Positions 53,866 through 63,014 of a stretch of DNA of 64,000 nt are shown in pieces (position 1 is the stretch's first letter; each line of letters opens with the position of its first letter). Position numbers and translations under genes: made by a program. Origin of the DNA: CAZXGD01 sp046350455 (GTDB lineage: Bacteria; Planctomycetota; Phycisphaerae; Phycisphaerales; SM1A02); contig JAXMAM010000004.1 in assembly GCA_046350455.1 (NCBI GenBank), positions 1-64,000 on the forward strand, given 5' to 3'. The notes under the pieces were generated by a model, which was given only the letters and a program-made list of their open reading frames with translations, ran no database searches and was not told the origin of the DNA.

Positions 53866-54471
53866 TTGGCACTGCCCGCTTCACAGCACCCTGATCTTCT
53901 GCCGCGCATCGCGGCCGGCGATCGCACAGCAGTGCAGGAGTGCGTGGACCGCTACGGCGGGCTGGTCTGGTCCATCGCCAACACATTTGCCATGAGCAGT
54001 GCCGATGCAGAAGATGCTGTGCAGGAGGCATTCATCGCGCTGTGGCAGAGCGCGCCCCGGTTTGATCCTGCTGTCGCCTCTGAAGCCACGTTTGTCGCCA
54101 TGGTTGCCCGCCGCAAGCTGATTGACCGCCGCAGGAGCGTCCAGCGCGCCACGGCGCGGGTGATGCCCACGGCCAACCTGGACACTGGCATGGCAGCGCT
54201 GGCCCCCACAGGCGCAGCGCGCCTGGCGCAGACAGAAGAATCGCAGCGCGCGCTGGATGCCCTGGCCACATTGCCAGAGGACCAGCAGCAGGTGCTGCGC
54301 CTGAGCATCGAGCGCGGACTGACGCAGGAAGCCATCGCAGAGACCCTGCGCATCCCGCTTGGCACAGTGAAGACCCACGCCCGCCGCGGGCTCTTGCGCT
54401 TGCGCGAGCTCCTGGGCCGCACCACTCGCACCCCTTCTGTGCAGGCCGCTGCCGGTGGAGGCCAGCCATGA
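53866..54471 (+). CDS. ECF-type sigma factor (SigK-like group)
   Basis: About 201 residues from a TTG at 53866, preceded by GGAG. The longer frame from the ATG at 53797 begins inside a hairpin arm and before the likely -10, so it is disfavoured; the start is uncertain. Region 2 is DRYGGLVWSIANTF with DAEDAVQEAFIALW. Region 4 is TLPEDQQQVLRLSIERGLTQ with the helix-turn-helix IAETLRIPLGTVKTHARRGL. It would direct RNA polymerase to envelope or redox-stress genes. The stop overlaps the anti-sigma ATG (ATGA). Confidence 0.85.
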   Translation: MALPASQHPDLLPRIAAGDRTAVQECVDRYGGLVWSIANTFAMSSADAEDAVQEAFIALWQSAPRFDPAVASEATFVAMVARRKLIDRRRSVQRATARVMPTANLDTGMAALAPTGAARLAQTEESQRALDALATLPEDQQQVLRLSIERGLTQEAIAETLRIPLGTVKTHARRGLLRLRELLGRTTRTPSVQAAAGGGQP

Positions 54472-55322
54472 ACGAGCGCATCATGGACCTGCTTGCAGAC
54501 CGTGCGCTGTACGGCCTCTCTGCTGAAGAGAGCGCTGAACTGGCAGCCCTGCTGGCCGCAGCGGGCCTGACTGATGACGACACCCTGGACCAGGCTGTGG
54601 CCCAGCTGCACGTGGCGCTGCACGCGCAGGCTGCCATGCCAGCGCAGGTGGCCAGCCGGGTGAAGCAGGCTGGCGCAGCGTGGGCCGCGGCAGCCCCCGC
54701 GCGCACGGCCGCGGCGCCCTCAGCAGTTCCCGCAGCACGCACGCCCGCACGCGGAACGGCACGCACGGACGTGCCAACGCAGGCGCCCTCGTTCCGGTTC
54801 CCCGCAGCTGTGCCGTGGCTCCTGGCTGCAGCCTGTCTGGGCCTGGCTGTGGTGGCCTGGCAGCCGTGGGCCCGCCAGCCAACGCCAACCCCCGTGCCCG
54901 CCCCGCTCACCCTGGCCCAGCAGCGCCAGGCGGTGCTGGCTGCTCCAGACCACCTGGAGCTGCCGCTGGGCGACTTTGTGCTGGAGGGCAAGGCGCCAGA
55001 GATTCCAGGCGTGAAGGGCGACGTGGTCTGGTCTGACACCGCGCAGCGCGGCTACCTGCGCATGGCCAATCTGCCCAAGAACGACCCCACCAAGGAGCGC
55101 TACCAGCTCTGGATCATTGATGAACGCGGCCTTGGCACGCGCATCAGCGGCGGAATCTTTGACGGCTGTGGCAACTCGGACGGCAGCGACTGCATCGTGG
55201 CCATTGATCCAGCCATCCCCATTGGCCATGCTGCGGCGTTTGCCATCACCATCGAGCAGCCCAGCGGCGTGTGGGTGTCAGACATGACCCGGCGCGTGGC
55301 CATTGCAGCCAAGGGCAGCTAG
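54468..55322 (+). CDS. RskA-type membrane anti-sigma factor
   Basis: 284 residues overlapping the sigma stop by ATGA. The N-terminal cytoplasmic part (about 1-70, MDLLADRALYGLSAEESAEL) is the sigma-binding region. An Ala/Thr-rich linker leads to one transmembrane helix at about 118-136 (VPWLLAAACLGLAVVAW). The periplasmic part matches the RskA domain: GDVVWSDTAQRGYLRMANLP, ERYQLWIIDERG and FAITIEQPSGV. It would hold the sigma factor inactive until signalled through the membrane, probably by regulated proteolysis. Confidence 0.87.
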   Translation: MNERIMDLLADRALYGLSAEESAELAALLAAAGLTDDDTLDQAVAQLHVALHAQAAMPAQVASRVKQAGAAWAAAAPARTAAAPSAVPAARTPARGTARTDVPTQAPSFRFPAAVPWLLAAACLGLAVVAWQPWARQPTPTPVPAPLTLAQQRQAVLAAPDHLELPLGDFVLEGKAPEIPGVKGDVVWSDTAQRGYLRMANLPKNDPTKERYQLWIIDERGLGTRISGGIFDGCGNSDGSDCIVAIDPAIPIGHAAAFAITIEQPSGVWVSDMTRRVAIAAKGS

Positions 55323-55404
55323 CGCGGGCCGGCGCTCCCGGCCCTCCGCACAGCCACGCACCCCTGCCCCCCAGATTGCCCTTCTTTCTGGCCTGGCTGA
55401 CAGG

Positions 55405-55410
55405 TACCAT
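55405..55410 (+). promoter_or_regulatory. candidate -10 element of the FlgI-like lipoprotein gene
   Basis: TACCAT, 19 nt before the ATG at 55430; no convincing -35 is seen. Confidence 0.3.
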
Positions 55411-55429
55411 ATGGGGTCTGGCTGCCCCC

Positions 55430-57346
55430 ATGAAGTCTGCCCCGATCACCCGCCCTGCCAAGGCCTTGGCTCTGCTCTGCGCTGCCCTCCTGGCAGGCGG
55501 CTGCAGCATGATGGTGGAGCGCGCGGACCCCCAGATGGAGCGCGCCTCGGTGGACCGCGAAGCTGTCAAGGTGGCCAACACCGACGTGGACCCCATCATG
55601 CGCGGCACGGTCGCAGCTGAGACCAGCCTGGTGGGATTCACAGAGACAGCCGTTCGCGGCTACGGCCTGGTGGTGGGCCTGAAGGGCACTGGCAGCCGCA
55701 CCATGCCAGCGGACGTCCGCGCCTACATGATGGCGGAGCTGGCCCGCCGTGGCTTTGGCAGCGGCGACCCCAAGTCCCCGCAGGTCTCGCCCCAGCAGCT
55801 GCTGAACAGCCCAGACACTGCCGTGGTGGTGGTGGAAGGCCTGATCCCCCCTGGCGCGCCCAAGGACTCTCCCTTTGACGTGCGCGTGATGGTGGCCCCT
55901 GGCACCAGCACCACCAGCCTGGAGGGCGGCCGCCTGCTGATGACCGACATGCGCCCTGGCCCGCTGATGACTGGCAGCCGGCAGCCATTTTCGCTGGCAG
56001 AAGCCAAGGGCAGCATCGTGATCAACCCCTTTGTGGAGCCCAACGCCACGCAGCGGGACTCCATTGACCGCACCACGGGCCGCATCCAGGATGGCGGCAA
56101 GGTGGTGAAGGACATGCCGCTCAAGCTGCGCCTGCACACGCCCAGCCACAGCCGCGCAGAGACCATCCAGAACTCCATCAACTCGCTCTTCCCGCGCGAG
56201 CCCCGGCAGAAGGAAGACACCGCCCGCGGCCGGAGCGGCGACACCATTGATCTGACCGTGCCACCCAGCTACGCGCGCAAGACCGCGGAGTTTGCAGAGC
56301 TCATCCGGCACGCGCCCATCAACATCGAGAATCCAGAGCAAGTGGCCATGCAGGTGCGCCGCGCGCTGCAGGCCTACCCGGGCGCTGCTGGCGCAGCCAG
56401 TTGGCGCTGGCAGGCGCTGGGCAAGAAGTCCCTGCCCATGATCCAGGACCTCTACAACTATCCAGAAGAGCAGCCCCGCCTGGCTGCGCTGGATGCGGGC
56501 GCCAAGCTGGATGACCAGCTGGCCGCGCCGCACCTGCTGGACATGGCCAAGAACAGCAAGGACCTGACCTACCGCGTGGAGGCCATCAAGCTGCTGGGCC
56601 GCATGGGCACCAACCCAGAGATCAACATCGGCCTGCGCGACCTGCTGGACGACAAGGAAGTGGACATCCGCCTGGCTGCCTTTGAGTCGCTGGACAAGCG
56701 GCGCGACCCCTGCATTGTGGCGGTGGAGGTGGGCACCAAGTACCTGGTGAACATCGTGCCCTGCAAGTACCCCATGGTCTACGTGACGCAGAGCGGCCAG
56801 CCACGCATCGCCATCTTTGGCGAGGCGCTGTCAGTGGCCCGGCCCATGACCCTGGTGGCGTGGAACAACCGCCTCATCATGAAGGCGGACGACAAGGACC
56901 CCCTGGTGCAGATCTACTACCGCGAGAGCGCCGACATGCCCGCTGTGGTGGACCGCGCCCGGCCAGGCATGCTGGAGTTCATCGGGTACCTGGGGCGTCG
57001 GCCCACCATCGAGCACCCAGAGGGTGGCCTGGGCTTCAGCTACAGCGAGACCATCGCAGCGCTGCATGAACTGTGGCGCAACAAGTACCTGCGCTCTGGC
57101 ACCCAGCTGGCGGACTTCCGCGCAGAGCAGGACCGCCTGCTGGCAGCGCTGGTCCGGGCTGGAAACGGCGACGACGACAAGGCCCGCTCTGAGTTTGGCG
57201 AGGAGGATCCAGACAACCCCACGCCAGCCCCAGCGCCTGCTGGTTCCCTGTCGGAACTGGGCGCCAGCGCCCGCAGCGATCTTGAGACTGTTTCCCGGCC
57301 GGGCCTTGATGCCAGCAAGCCGAGGAAAGATACTGTTCCCAGATAG
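55430..57346 (+). CDS. FlgI-like (P-ring) domain lipoprotein with helical-repeat extension
   Basis: 638 residues from MKSAPITRPAKALAL. A lipoprotein signal ends in LLAGGC (Cys near residue 24). Residues ~65-310 resemble the flagellar P-ring protein FlgI: VRGYGLVVGLKGTGSRTMP, TAVVVVEGLIPPGAPKDSPF, FDVRVMVAPGTSTTSLEGG and RLLMTDMRPGPLM. The last ~300 residues are not part of FlgI and include HEAT-like helical pairs (EAIKLLGRMGTNPEINIGL, LLDDKEVDIRLAAFESLDKR). No flagellar genes are nearby. It may form a periplasmic ring-like assembly outside flagella. The frame is open upstream; this ATG gives the signal peptide. Confidence 0.8.
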   Translation: MKSAPITRPAKALALLCAALLAGGCSMMVERADPQMERASVDREAVKVANTDVDPIMRGTVAAETSLVGFTETAVRGYGLVVGLKGTGSRTMPADVRAYMMAELARRGFGSGDPKSPQVSPQQLLNSPDTAVVVVEGLIPPGAPKDSPFDVRVMVAPGTSTTSLEGGRLLMTDMRPGPLMTGSRQPFSLAEAKGSIVINPFVEPNATQRDSIDRTTGRIQDGGKVVKDMPLKLRLHTPSHSRAETIQNSINSLFPREPRQKEDTARGRSGDTIDLTVPPSYARKTAEFAELIRHAPINIENPEQVAMQVRRALQAYPGAAGAASWRWQALGKKSLPMIQDLYNYPEEQPRLAALDAGAKLDDQLAAPHLLDMAKNSKDLTYRVEAIKLLGRMGTNPEINIGLRDLLDDKEVDIRLAAFESLDKRRDPCIVAVEVGTKYLVNIVPCKYPMVYVTQSGQPRIAIFGEALSVARPMTLVAWNNRLIMKADDKDPLVQIYYRESADMPAVVDRARPGMLEFIGYLGRRPTIEHPEGGLGFSYSETIAALHELWRNKYLRSGTQLADFRAEQDRLLAALVRAGNGDDDKARSEFGEEDPDNPTPAPAPAGSLSELGASARSDLETVSRPGLDASKPRKDTVPR

Positions 57347-57446
57347 TTCCCCCTTGCTTCCCGCGTGGTGTGCGGGGGTCTGTGGGGGTGATGTGTTGGT
57401 CAGGCGGCCTAGGAAGGGCCAGCCCCGCCCGACAGGAGGTCACAGC

Positions 57447-60400
57447 GTGCGTCTTGCCAGACTGGTACTGACAGGCTTCAAGAGTTTCGCCGATACCACC
57501 GAGTTCCGGTTCGACAGCCCCATCATCGGGGTGGTTGGTCCCAACGGGTGCGGCAAGAGCAACGTGGTGGATGCCATCAAGTGGGTGCTGGGCGAGCGCA
57601 GCGCCAAGAGCCTGCGCGGCGGCGCCATGCTGGATGTGATCTTTGCTGGCAGCGCCTCGCGCAAGCCGTGCGGCATGGCCAGCGTGACGCTGGTCTTTGA
57701 GAATCCGGTGATCGCGGGTGCAGAGCGCCTAGCGCTGGAATCTGCGCCGCCCGTGCTGGACGCAGAGGTGGACGCCGCAGCCGAGCACGTGGACGAAGAA
57801 GGCGCGGACGCCACCTCCATGGTGGACCGCCGCAAGGTGCGCAACCGCGGCCTGCCTGTGGACTCGGATGAAGTGGAGGTCATGCGGCGCCTGTTCGCAG
57901 ATGGGCGCAGCGAGTACCACATCAACGGTCGCAAGGTGCGCCTGCGCGACATCAAGGAGCTGTTCATGGACACCGGCATCGGCAACGATGCCTACTCCAT
58001 CATCGAGCAAGGCAAGGTGGACGCCATGCTGCGCGCAGCGCCCATGGAGCGCCGGCAGATCCTGGAAGAGGCCGCTGGCGTGGCCAAATTCCGCGCGCGT
58101 CGCACGGAGGCACAGCGCAAGCTAGAGAGTGCAGAGAAGAACCTGGTGCTGGTGCGCGAGCAGCTGGCCACCACTGAGCGCCGCCTGAAGGTGGTGAAGG
58201 GGCAGGCTGAAAAAGCCCGGACTTTCCAGACCCTGGACAGCCGCCGGCGCGAATTGCGCCGCGAGCTGGCGCTGGATCTCTACCACGAGCTGCGCGAGCG
58301 CCTGGCTGGGCTGACCAGCGAGCTGGCCATCCTGGAAGGCGACCGGCAGCAGCTGGCTGCGGTGGTCACCGAGCTGGAGCACGCCCGCAACGAAGCTGAA
58401 GGCCAGCGCCAGCGCGCCAACGACAACCAGCGCACGCTGGAGCAGCAGCGGCTGGAGGCTCTGGGCCTGCAGAAGCAGGCAGAGCAGCGGATCGAGCTGG
58501 CCGAGCGCTCGCTGGGTGAGCTGCGCGAGCAGTCCCAGCACGACACTGCACGCTTGGAGGAGTTCGCAGCGCGCATCGCAGATCTGGCCACGCGCATCGA
58601 GGAGGCCAGCCATCAGGTGGCGGCTGCTGCAGAGGCGGCCACCGAGGCTGAGGCCCGCGTGACCACCACCAGCACCGCCCGCGCGCGCAGCGCCGAGGCA
58701 GCGCAGCAGGCGCGCATGAACGCAGACCACCTGCGCGAACAGGCGCAGGCCGCGGACCGCGAGAGCGCCCGCGCCCAGGCGCACCTGGCTTCCATTGATG
58801 ACCGCGAGCGCCAGCTGGCAGATGGACTGTCACGCCTGGATCGCCGCCGCCAGCCCTTTGAGATGGAGCTGGACGCGCAGCGCGTGCAGCGCAACCACCA
58901 GGTGGTGCGCCGGCTGGTGGCGTTGGACGAGGTCCGGCGTCTGGAAGGTCGCGTGCATGAGCACATCGCCCGCGCAGCAGCGCTGGGTGATCGGCACGGC
59001 GCGCTGGCCCGCCGCCTGACCGAGCTGCGCGATGAGCGCACCTCCCTGGAGAGCCGCACGCAGCTGCTGGAGGAGATGCAGCGCGCCCGCGAAGGCGTGG
59101 ATCAGGCGGTCCGCACCGTGCTGGGCGACCGGCAGCGGTACCCGGCGGTGGTGGGCCTTCTGGGTGACTTTGTGGAGACAGACCTGGCCACCGCCCCCAT
59201 GGTGGAGGCTGCCCTGGGCCGAGACCTGGAGCTCCTGGTGGTGGAGCACCAGCGCCACGTGCCAGAGCTGGCTGCAGCCTGCCGAGACGTGGATGGCCGT
59301 GTGACCCTGGCTGCGGCAGACCGCCCATCCCTGAGCGCCCCTGCCCGCCCAGCAGTGGATGGAGTGGTGGCTGTGGGATCCGCGCTGCAGGTGCGGCCTG
59401 AGGCGGCTGGCCTGGTGGCCCGGCTGACCGAAGACACCTGGATCGCCCCAGACCTGGCCACAGCGCTGGAGCTGGCGGCTGGCCCCTATGCGGGCGCCCG
59501 CCTAGTCACCCGTGACGCTGCCGTGGTGGACCCTGCTGGCCGCGTGACGGTGGGCAAGCCCACAGGCGCTGGTTCTGGCGAAGGTCTCCTGAGCCGCCGG
59601 GCTGAAATGGCCCAGCTGGACCAGCGGCTGCACGAGCTGCGCATCGAGATGGAGCTGGTGGAGGGCGAGGCTGCCTCCCTGCTCACCCAGACCGATGAAG
59701 CAGTCCGTCAGCACCGGCAGCTGGAGGAATCGCTGTCCGAGGTGCGCCGTGCTGCGGTGGACGCGGAGTACCAGCGCGACCGCTGCGAGCAGCTCATCCA
59801 GCGCGTGGAGCATGAGAAGGCCACGCTGACGCTGGAGTCCGAGGACCTCCACCGCCGCATGCACACGCTGGAGGCAGAGCGCACCACCGTGGAGGAGCGC
59901 ATGAACCGCGCCCGCGCCACGCTGGAGGCGCTGCATGGGCGCATTGCCGTGGCAGACGCTGCGGCGCGCACCGCTGCGCAGGCCGCAGAGGCTGCGGCCG
60001 AAGCACTGAGCGTGGCCCGGGTGGAGAGCACGCAGGCTGGCAACACGTTGGAGGCGCTGCGCCGCGAGCGCCGGACAGCAGAACTCTCGTTGGATGAGCA
60101 GCAGCGCCAGCGCGCCCAGGTGGGCGAGCAGGCCGACCGCCGCCGCCAGCAGATGGAGCGCTACACCAGCACCATCACGGAGAGCCACCAGTCGGTGGCC
60201 ACTGCCACCGCAGAGCTGGAGCTCCTGGCTGGCCAACTGGATGAGGCCAACCAGGCTGTGGAAGCCGCTCAGGGCGCTGTGGAAGGCGCTGCCACCCGCC
60301 TGCGGCTGGTGCGCGAGCAGGCCACCATCCTGGAGCGCAACTGGAACTCTGTGGAGCTGAGCCGCCGCGAGGTGGAGATCAAGCGCGAGACCCTGGAGGA

Positions 60401-61262
60401 GAACACCCTCCAGGATCTGGAGATGGACCTGGGCGCCGAGTACCCGGCGTACACGCAGGTCCGCGCCCAGGAGGGCTTTGTGGCCATCCAGCGCGACGCA
60501 GCAGAGCGGGAGCTGGCGGAACTCAAGGACGCCATCCGCCGGCTGGGCAACGTGAACCTGGACGCCATCGAGGAAGAAGGCCAGCTGGAACAGCGCAACG
60601 AGGACCTCATCCGCCAGGTGGCCGACATTGACCAGGCCACCCAGCAGCTTGGGCAGCTCATCGTGCAGCTGGACGCTGCCAGCAAGGTGCGGTTCGAGCA
60701 GACCTTCAACGCGGTGCGCGAGAACTTTGCTGGCAACGGCGGCATGTTCCGGCGCCTGTTTGGCGGTGGCAGCGCGGATCTGTATCTGCTACCGCTGGAG
60801 GAGACTGGCGAGGTGGACATGCTGGAGAGCGGCGTGGAGATCCGGGCCAAGCCGCCCGGAAAGGAGCCCCGCATCATCAGCCAGCTGTCTGGCGGCGAGA
60901 AGACCATGACGGCCGTGGCGCTCCTGATGAGCATCTTCAAGAGCAAGCCCAGCCCCTTCTGCCTGCTTGACGAGGTGGACGCAGCGCTGGACGAAGCCAA
61001 CGTGGAGCGCTTCTGCAGCGTGCTGCGCGAGTTCCTGGATCGCAGCCACTTCATCGTCATCACCCACCACAAGCGCACCATGCAGGCGTGCGACCAGCTC
61101 TACGGCATCACCATGCCGCAGCGCGGCGTGAGCAAGCGCGTGAGCGTGCGCTTTGAGCAGGTGGGCAAGGACGGCGCCATCGCCCGCGAGGCGGTGGAAG
61201 CAGCCGAGCGCGAGGAAGTGCAGCGGCCCAGCAGCGCGCTGGCAGGCGCCTGGGACAACTGA
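57447..61262 (+). CDS. smc: chromosome segregation ATPase SMC
   Basis: 1271 residues from a GTG with AGGAGG 7 nt upstream. N-terminal head: LVLTGFKSFADTTEF and Walker A GVVGPNGCGKSNVVDAIKW. A first coiled coil (about 165-510) leads to the hinge (about 515-660, with YPAVVGLLGDFVE). A second coiled coil ends at the C-terminal head with signature SQLSGGEKTMTAVALL and Walker B FCLLDEVDAALDEANVERF. It forms the condensin ring that compacts and separates chromosomes. ScpA/ScpB are not in the window. The frame is intact over 3.8 kb. Confidence 0.97.
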   Translation: MRLARLVLTGFKSFADTTEFRFDSPIIGVVGPNGCGKSNVVDAIKWVLGERSAKSLRGGAMLDVIFAGSASRKPCGMASVTLVFENPVIAGAERLALESAPPVLDAEVDAAAEHVDEEGADATSMVDRRKVRNRGLPVDSDEVEVMRRLFADGRSEYHINGRKVRLRDIKELFMDTGIGNDAYSIIEQGKVDAMLRAAPMERRQILEEAAGVAKFRARRTEAQRKLESAEKNLVLVREQLATTERRLKVVKGQAEKARTFQTLDSRRRELRRELALDLYHELRERLAGLTSELAILEGDRQQLAAVVTELEHARNEAEGQRQRANDNQRTLEQQRLEALGLQKQAEQRIELAERSLGELREQSQHDTARLEEFAARIADLATRIEEASHQVAAAAEAATEAEARVTTTSTARARSAEAAQQARMNADHLREQAQAADRESARAQAHLASIDDRERQLADGLSRLDRRRQPFEMELDAQRVQRNHQVVRRLVALDEVRRLEGRVHEHIARAAALGDRHGALARRLTELRDERTSLESRTQLLEEMQRAREGVDQAVRTVLGDRQRYPAVVGLLGDFVETDLATAPMVEAALGRDLELLVVEHQRHVPELAAACRDVDGRVTLAAADRPSLSAPARPAVDGVVAVGSALQVRPEAAGLVARLTEDTWIAPDLATALELAAGPYAGARLVTRDAAVVDPAGRVTVGKPTGAGSGEGLLSRRAEMAQLDQRLHELRIEMELVEGEAASLLTQTDEAVRQHRQLEESLSEVRRAAVDAEYQRDRCEQLIQRVEHEKATLTLESEDLHRRMHTLEAERTTVEERMNRARATLEALHGRIAVADAAARTAAQAAEAAAEALSVARVESTQAGNTLEALRRERRTAELSLDEQQRQRAQVGEQADRRRQQMERYTSTITESHQSVATATAELELLAGQLDEANQAVEAAQGAVEGAATRLRLVREQATILERNWNSVELSRREVEIKRETLEENTLQDLEMDLGAEYPAYTQVRAQEGFVAIQRDAAERELAELKDAIRRLGNVNLDAIEEEGQLEQRNEDLIRQVADIDQATQQLGQLIVQLDAASKVRFEQTFNAVRENFAGNGGMFRRLFGGGSADLYLLPLEETGEVDMLESGVEIRAKPPGKEPRIISQLSGGEKTMTAVALLMSIFKSKPSPFCLLDEVDAALDEANVERFCSVLREFLDRSHFIVITHHKRTMQACDQLYGITMPQRGVSKRVSVRFEQVGKDGAIAREAVEAAEREEVQRPSSALAGAWDN

Positions 61263-61337
61263 ACCACAGGCTGCGCACTGGCTCCGGCAGGCCAGCGCGC
61301 CCACACCGCCCGGAGCGCAGTTTCTAGGCCAAATGAA

Positions 61338-61363
61338 AGGGCCGGCCCACGCGGGCCGGCCCT
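61338..61363. terminator. bidirectional hairpin between smc and the convergent protease gene
   Basis: Perfect 11-bp arms AGGGCCGGCCC (61338-61348) and GGGCCGGCCCT (61353-61363) with a 4-nt loop. On the minus strand it is followed by TTCATTT. Confidence 0.65.
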
Positions 61364-61391
61364 GATTCAAGCAAGAGTTTGCAATCTGGGA

Positions 61392-62837
61392 TCAGCCCCA
61401 GGCGCCCAGCAGCAGGCCCAGGTCAGTGCCATCCACAGCGCCGCTGTTGTTCAGGTCAGCGCTGCCGGGACCACCCCACTGGCCCAGCATGAGGCCAAGG
61501 TCCGTGCCATCCACCACGCCATCACCGTTCAGGTCACCCAGGATGGCTGGCGTGAAGATGAAGGTGATGGTGTAGGTCTGGATGTTGTCCACCACGCCCG
61601 CTGGGAAGATGCGCACGTAGTGCGTGCCAGAGAGCGTGAGCTGGTAGTTGAGCACCTGCTCCAGCACGCCCGCAGCGGCCGAGTTCTGCGTGAACAGCAG
61701 GCCCAGCGACGGGTTGTACATGGAGATCTGCAGGTCCTGCACCGCCAGCGTGTTGATGGTGGAGCCAGAATTGCACTGGCTGGTCTCGGCACCCGTCACG
61801 TAGGAGGAGAAGCCGTTGGGCTGCACCTTGACCGTGACCTTCATGCCGGGCGCACCGGTGAACTTGAACCAGTCCGAGTCTGCATTGTCGTCAATGGAGA
61901 TGTTGGTGAATGACTGGGTGCCCGTGGAAGTCACGGCAGTTGCCGCAGCGGACGAGTCGTTTGGCTCCTTCCAGTCGCCGTAGTGGCGCTGGCCACCGCG
62001 GATGTCGTCATGCTGCGGGCCGTCAAAGTTCACCGAGATGAACGGCTCCATCAGCTTGCTGCTGTTGGCTGGGCAGACGTGGGCCAGGCCGATGCCGTGG
62101 CCATGCTCGTGCATCAGGATGTTGCGGAAGTACCGGTAGTTGTTGGCGCTGGAACCCCAGCCGATGCCGGTGTTCACCACCATGTCGCCATCCTGCGGGA
62201 AGTAGTTGTACGCCAGCACGTTGTTGTTGGTCAGCGCGATCCCGCCGATGCGCACGTCGCCGCGGGCGCTACTGCCAGCTGTGCCGAAGGCTGCGCCATC
62301 GTCCGACGCCAGTTCGGTGTAGGTGATGCCGGTGAGGGCGTGCCAGGCACCAAAGACCTCGCGGATCTTCACCCGGCCGTTCTCCACGCTGCCGAACACA
62401 GTAGCCAGCTTGGCCTGGAAGTTGCTGCTGCCAGAACCCAGGCCACCGTTGGGGATAAACAGACCATCCGGAACAATGCTCCACCGGATGGTGACAGGAG
62501 CGCCCTGCGAGCTGCTGCCACCCAAACTCCAGCGCGTTCCCAGTTCGTAGGCAGCGCCGCCTTCCTCGCCTCCGTGCTGGGCGTACCAGGCGTCCACCAT
62601 GGCCTGCGTCACAGCCAGGCGTTCCTCAGCAGGCGTGCCTGGTGCAAAGCAGGCAGACACTGGCAGGCCGGGCGTGTCGCCGTTGCACGAGATCATGTTC
62701 TCGCCGATGGCGATGCGGGTTTCCTGGGGGCGGTCAGCAACCACCTGAGGCTGCACGCGGCTGATGCCGGCGGCGCAGAGCGCGAGCGTGCTGACGAAGG
62801 CGATACCAGAGGCCGTGGTGCAGGTCGTTCGATGCAT
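61392..62837 (-). CDS. secreted metzincin (matrixin-like) protease with dockerin-like tail
   Basis: 481 residues from MHRTTCTTASGIAF, with a signal peptide of about 25 residues; the open frame extends 24 codons further but lacks a signal there. The zinc motif HEHGHGIGLAH (243-253) is the metzincin HExxHxxGxxH type with the catalytic Glu. A beta domain (about 320-430) shows a bacterial pre-peptidase C-terminal pattern (DWFKFTGAPGMKVTVKVQP). The C-terminus has two dockerin-like repeats, DLNGDGVVDGTDLG and DLNNSGAVDGTDLG. It is an exported peptidase, possibly surface-held. Transcribed alone. Confidence 0.87.
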   Translation of the reverse strand: MHRTTCTTASGIAFVSTLALCAAGISRVQPQVVADRPQETRIAIGENMISCNGDTPGLPVSACFAPGTPAEERLAVTQAMVDAWYAQHGGEEGGAAYELGTRWSLGGSSSQGAPVTIRWSIVPDGLFIPNGGLGSGSSNFQAKLATVFGSVENGRVKIREVFGAWHALTGITYTELASDDGAAFGTAGSSARGDVRIGGIALTNNNVLAYNYFPQDGDMVVNTGIGWGSSANNYRYFRNILMHEHGHGIGLAHVCPANSSKLMEPFISVNFDGPQHDDIRGGQRHYGDWKEPNDSSAAATAVTSTGTQSFTNISIDDNADSDWFKFTGAPGMKVTVKVQPNGFSSYVTGAETSQCNSGSTINTLAVQDLQISMYNPSLGLLFTQNSAAAGVLEQVLNYQLTLSGTHYVRIFPAGVVDNIQTYTITFIFTPAILGDLNGDGVVDGTDLGLMLGQWGGPGSADLNNSGAVDGTDLGLLLGAWG

Positions 62838-62881
62838 GTCGCTGGGTCTCTCCAAAGTTGGGGTCGGATGTGTTCGCACAA

Positions 62882-62909
62882 AGAATGTCCCCCGTTCCAC
62901 CTGAGTCAA
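62882..62909 (-). promoter_or_regulatory. candidate promoter of the metzincin gene
   Basis: On the minus strand, TTGACT (complement of 62904-62909), a 16-bp spacer and CATTCT (complement of 62882-62887). The -35 is strong, the -10 weak. Confidence 0.4.
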
Positions 62910-62947
62910 CGAACTTTATCTGGTCACCCGCCTGAGATCCAGCAAGA

Positions 62948-62979
62948 AACCCGCCCCGAGGTAGTTATCGGGGCGGGTT
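62948..62979 (-). terminator. terminator of the LysM gene
   Basis: AACCCGCCCCGA and TCGGGGCGGGTT form a perfect 12-bp stem with an 8-nt loop; on the minus strand the right arm continues into TTTCTTG. Confidence 0.7.
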
Positions 62980-63014
62980 CAGCAAGATGCGTGGCGGAGG
63001 CTGTCGACGGTGAT

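Noticed and set aside
61392..61500. Cellulosome component
   Set aside because: The dockerin-like repeats are of the planctomycete VDGTDLG type, and no cohesin, scaffoldin or carbohydrase is present in the window.
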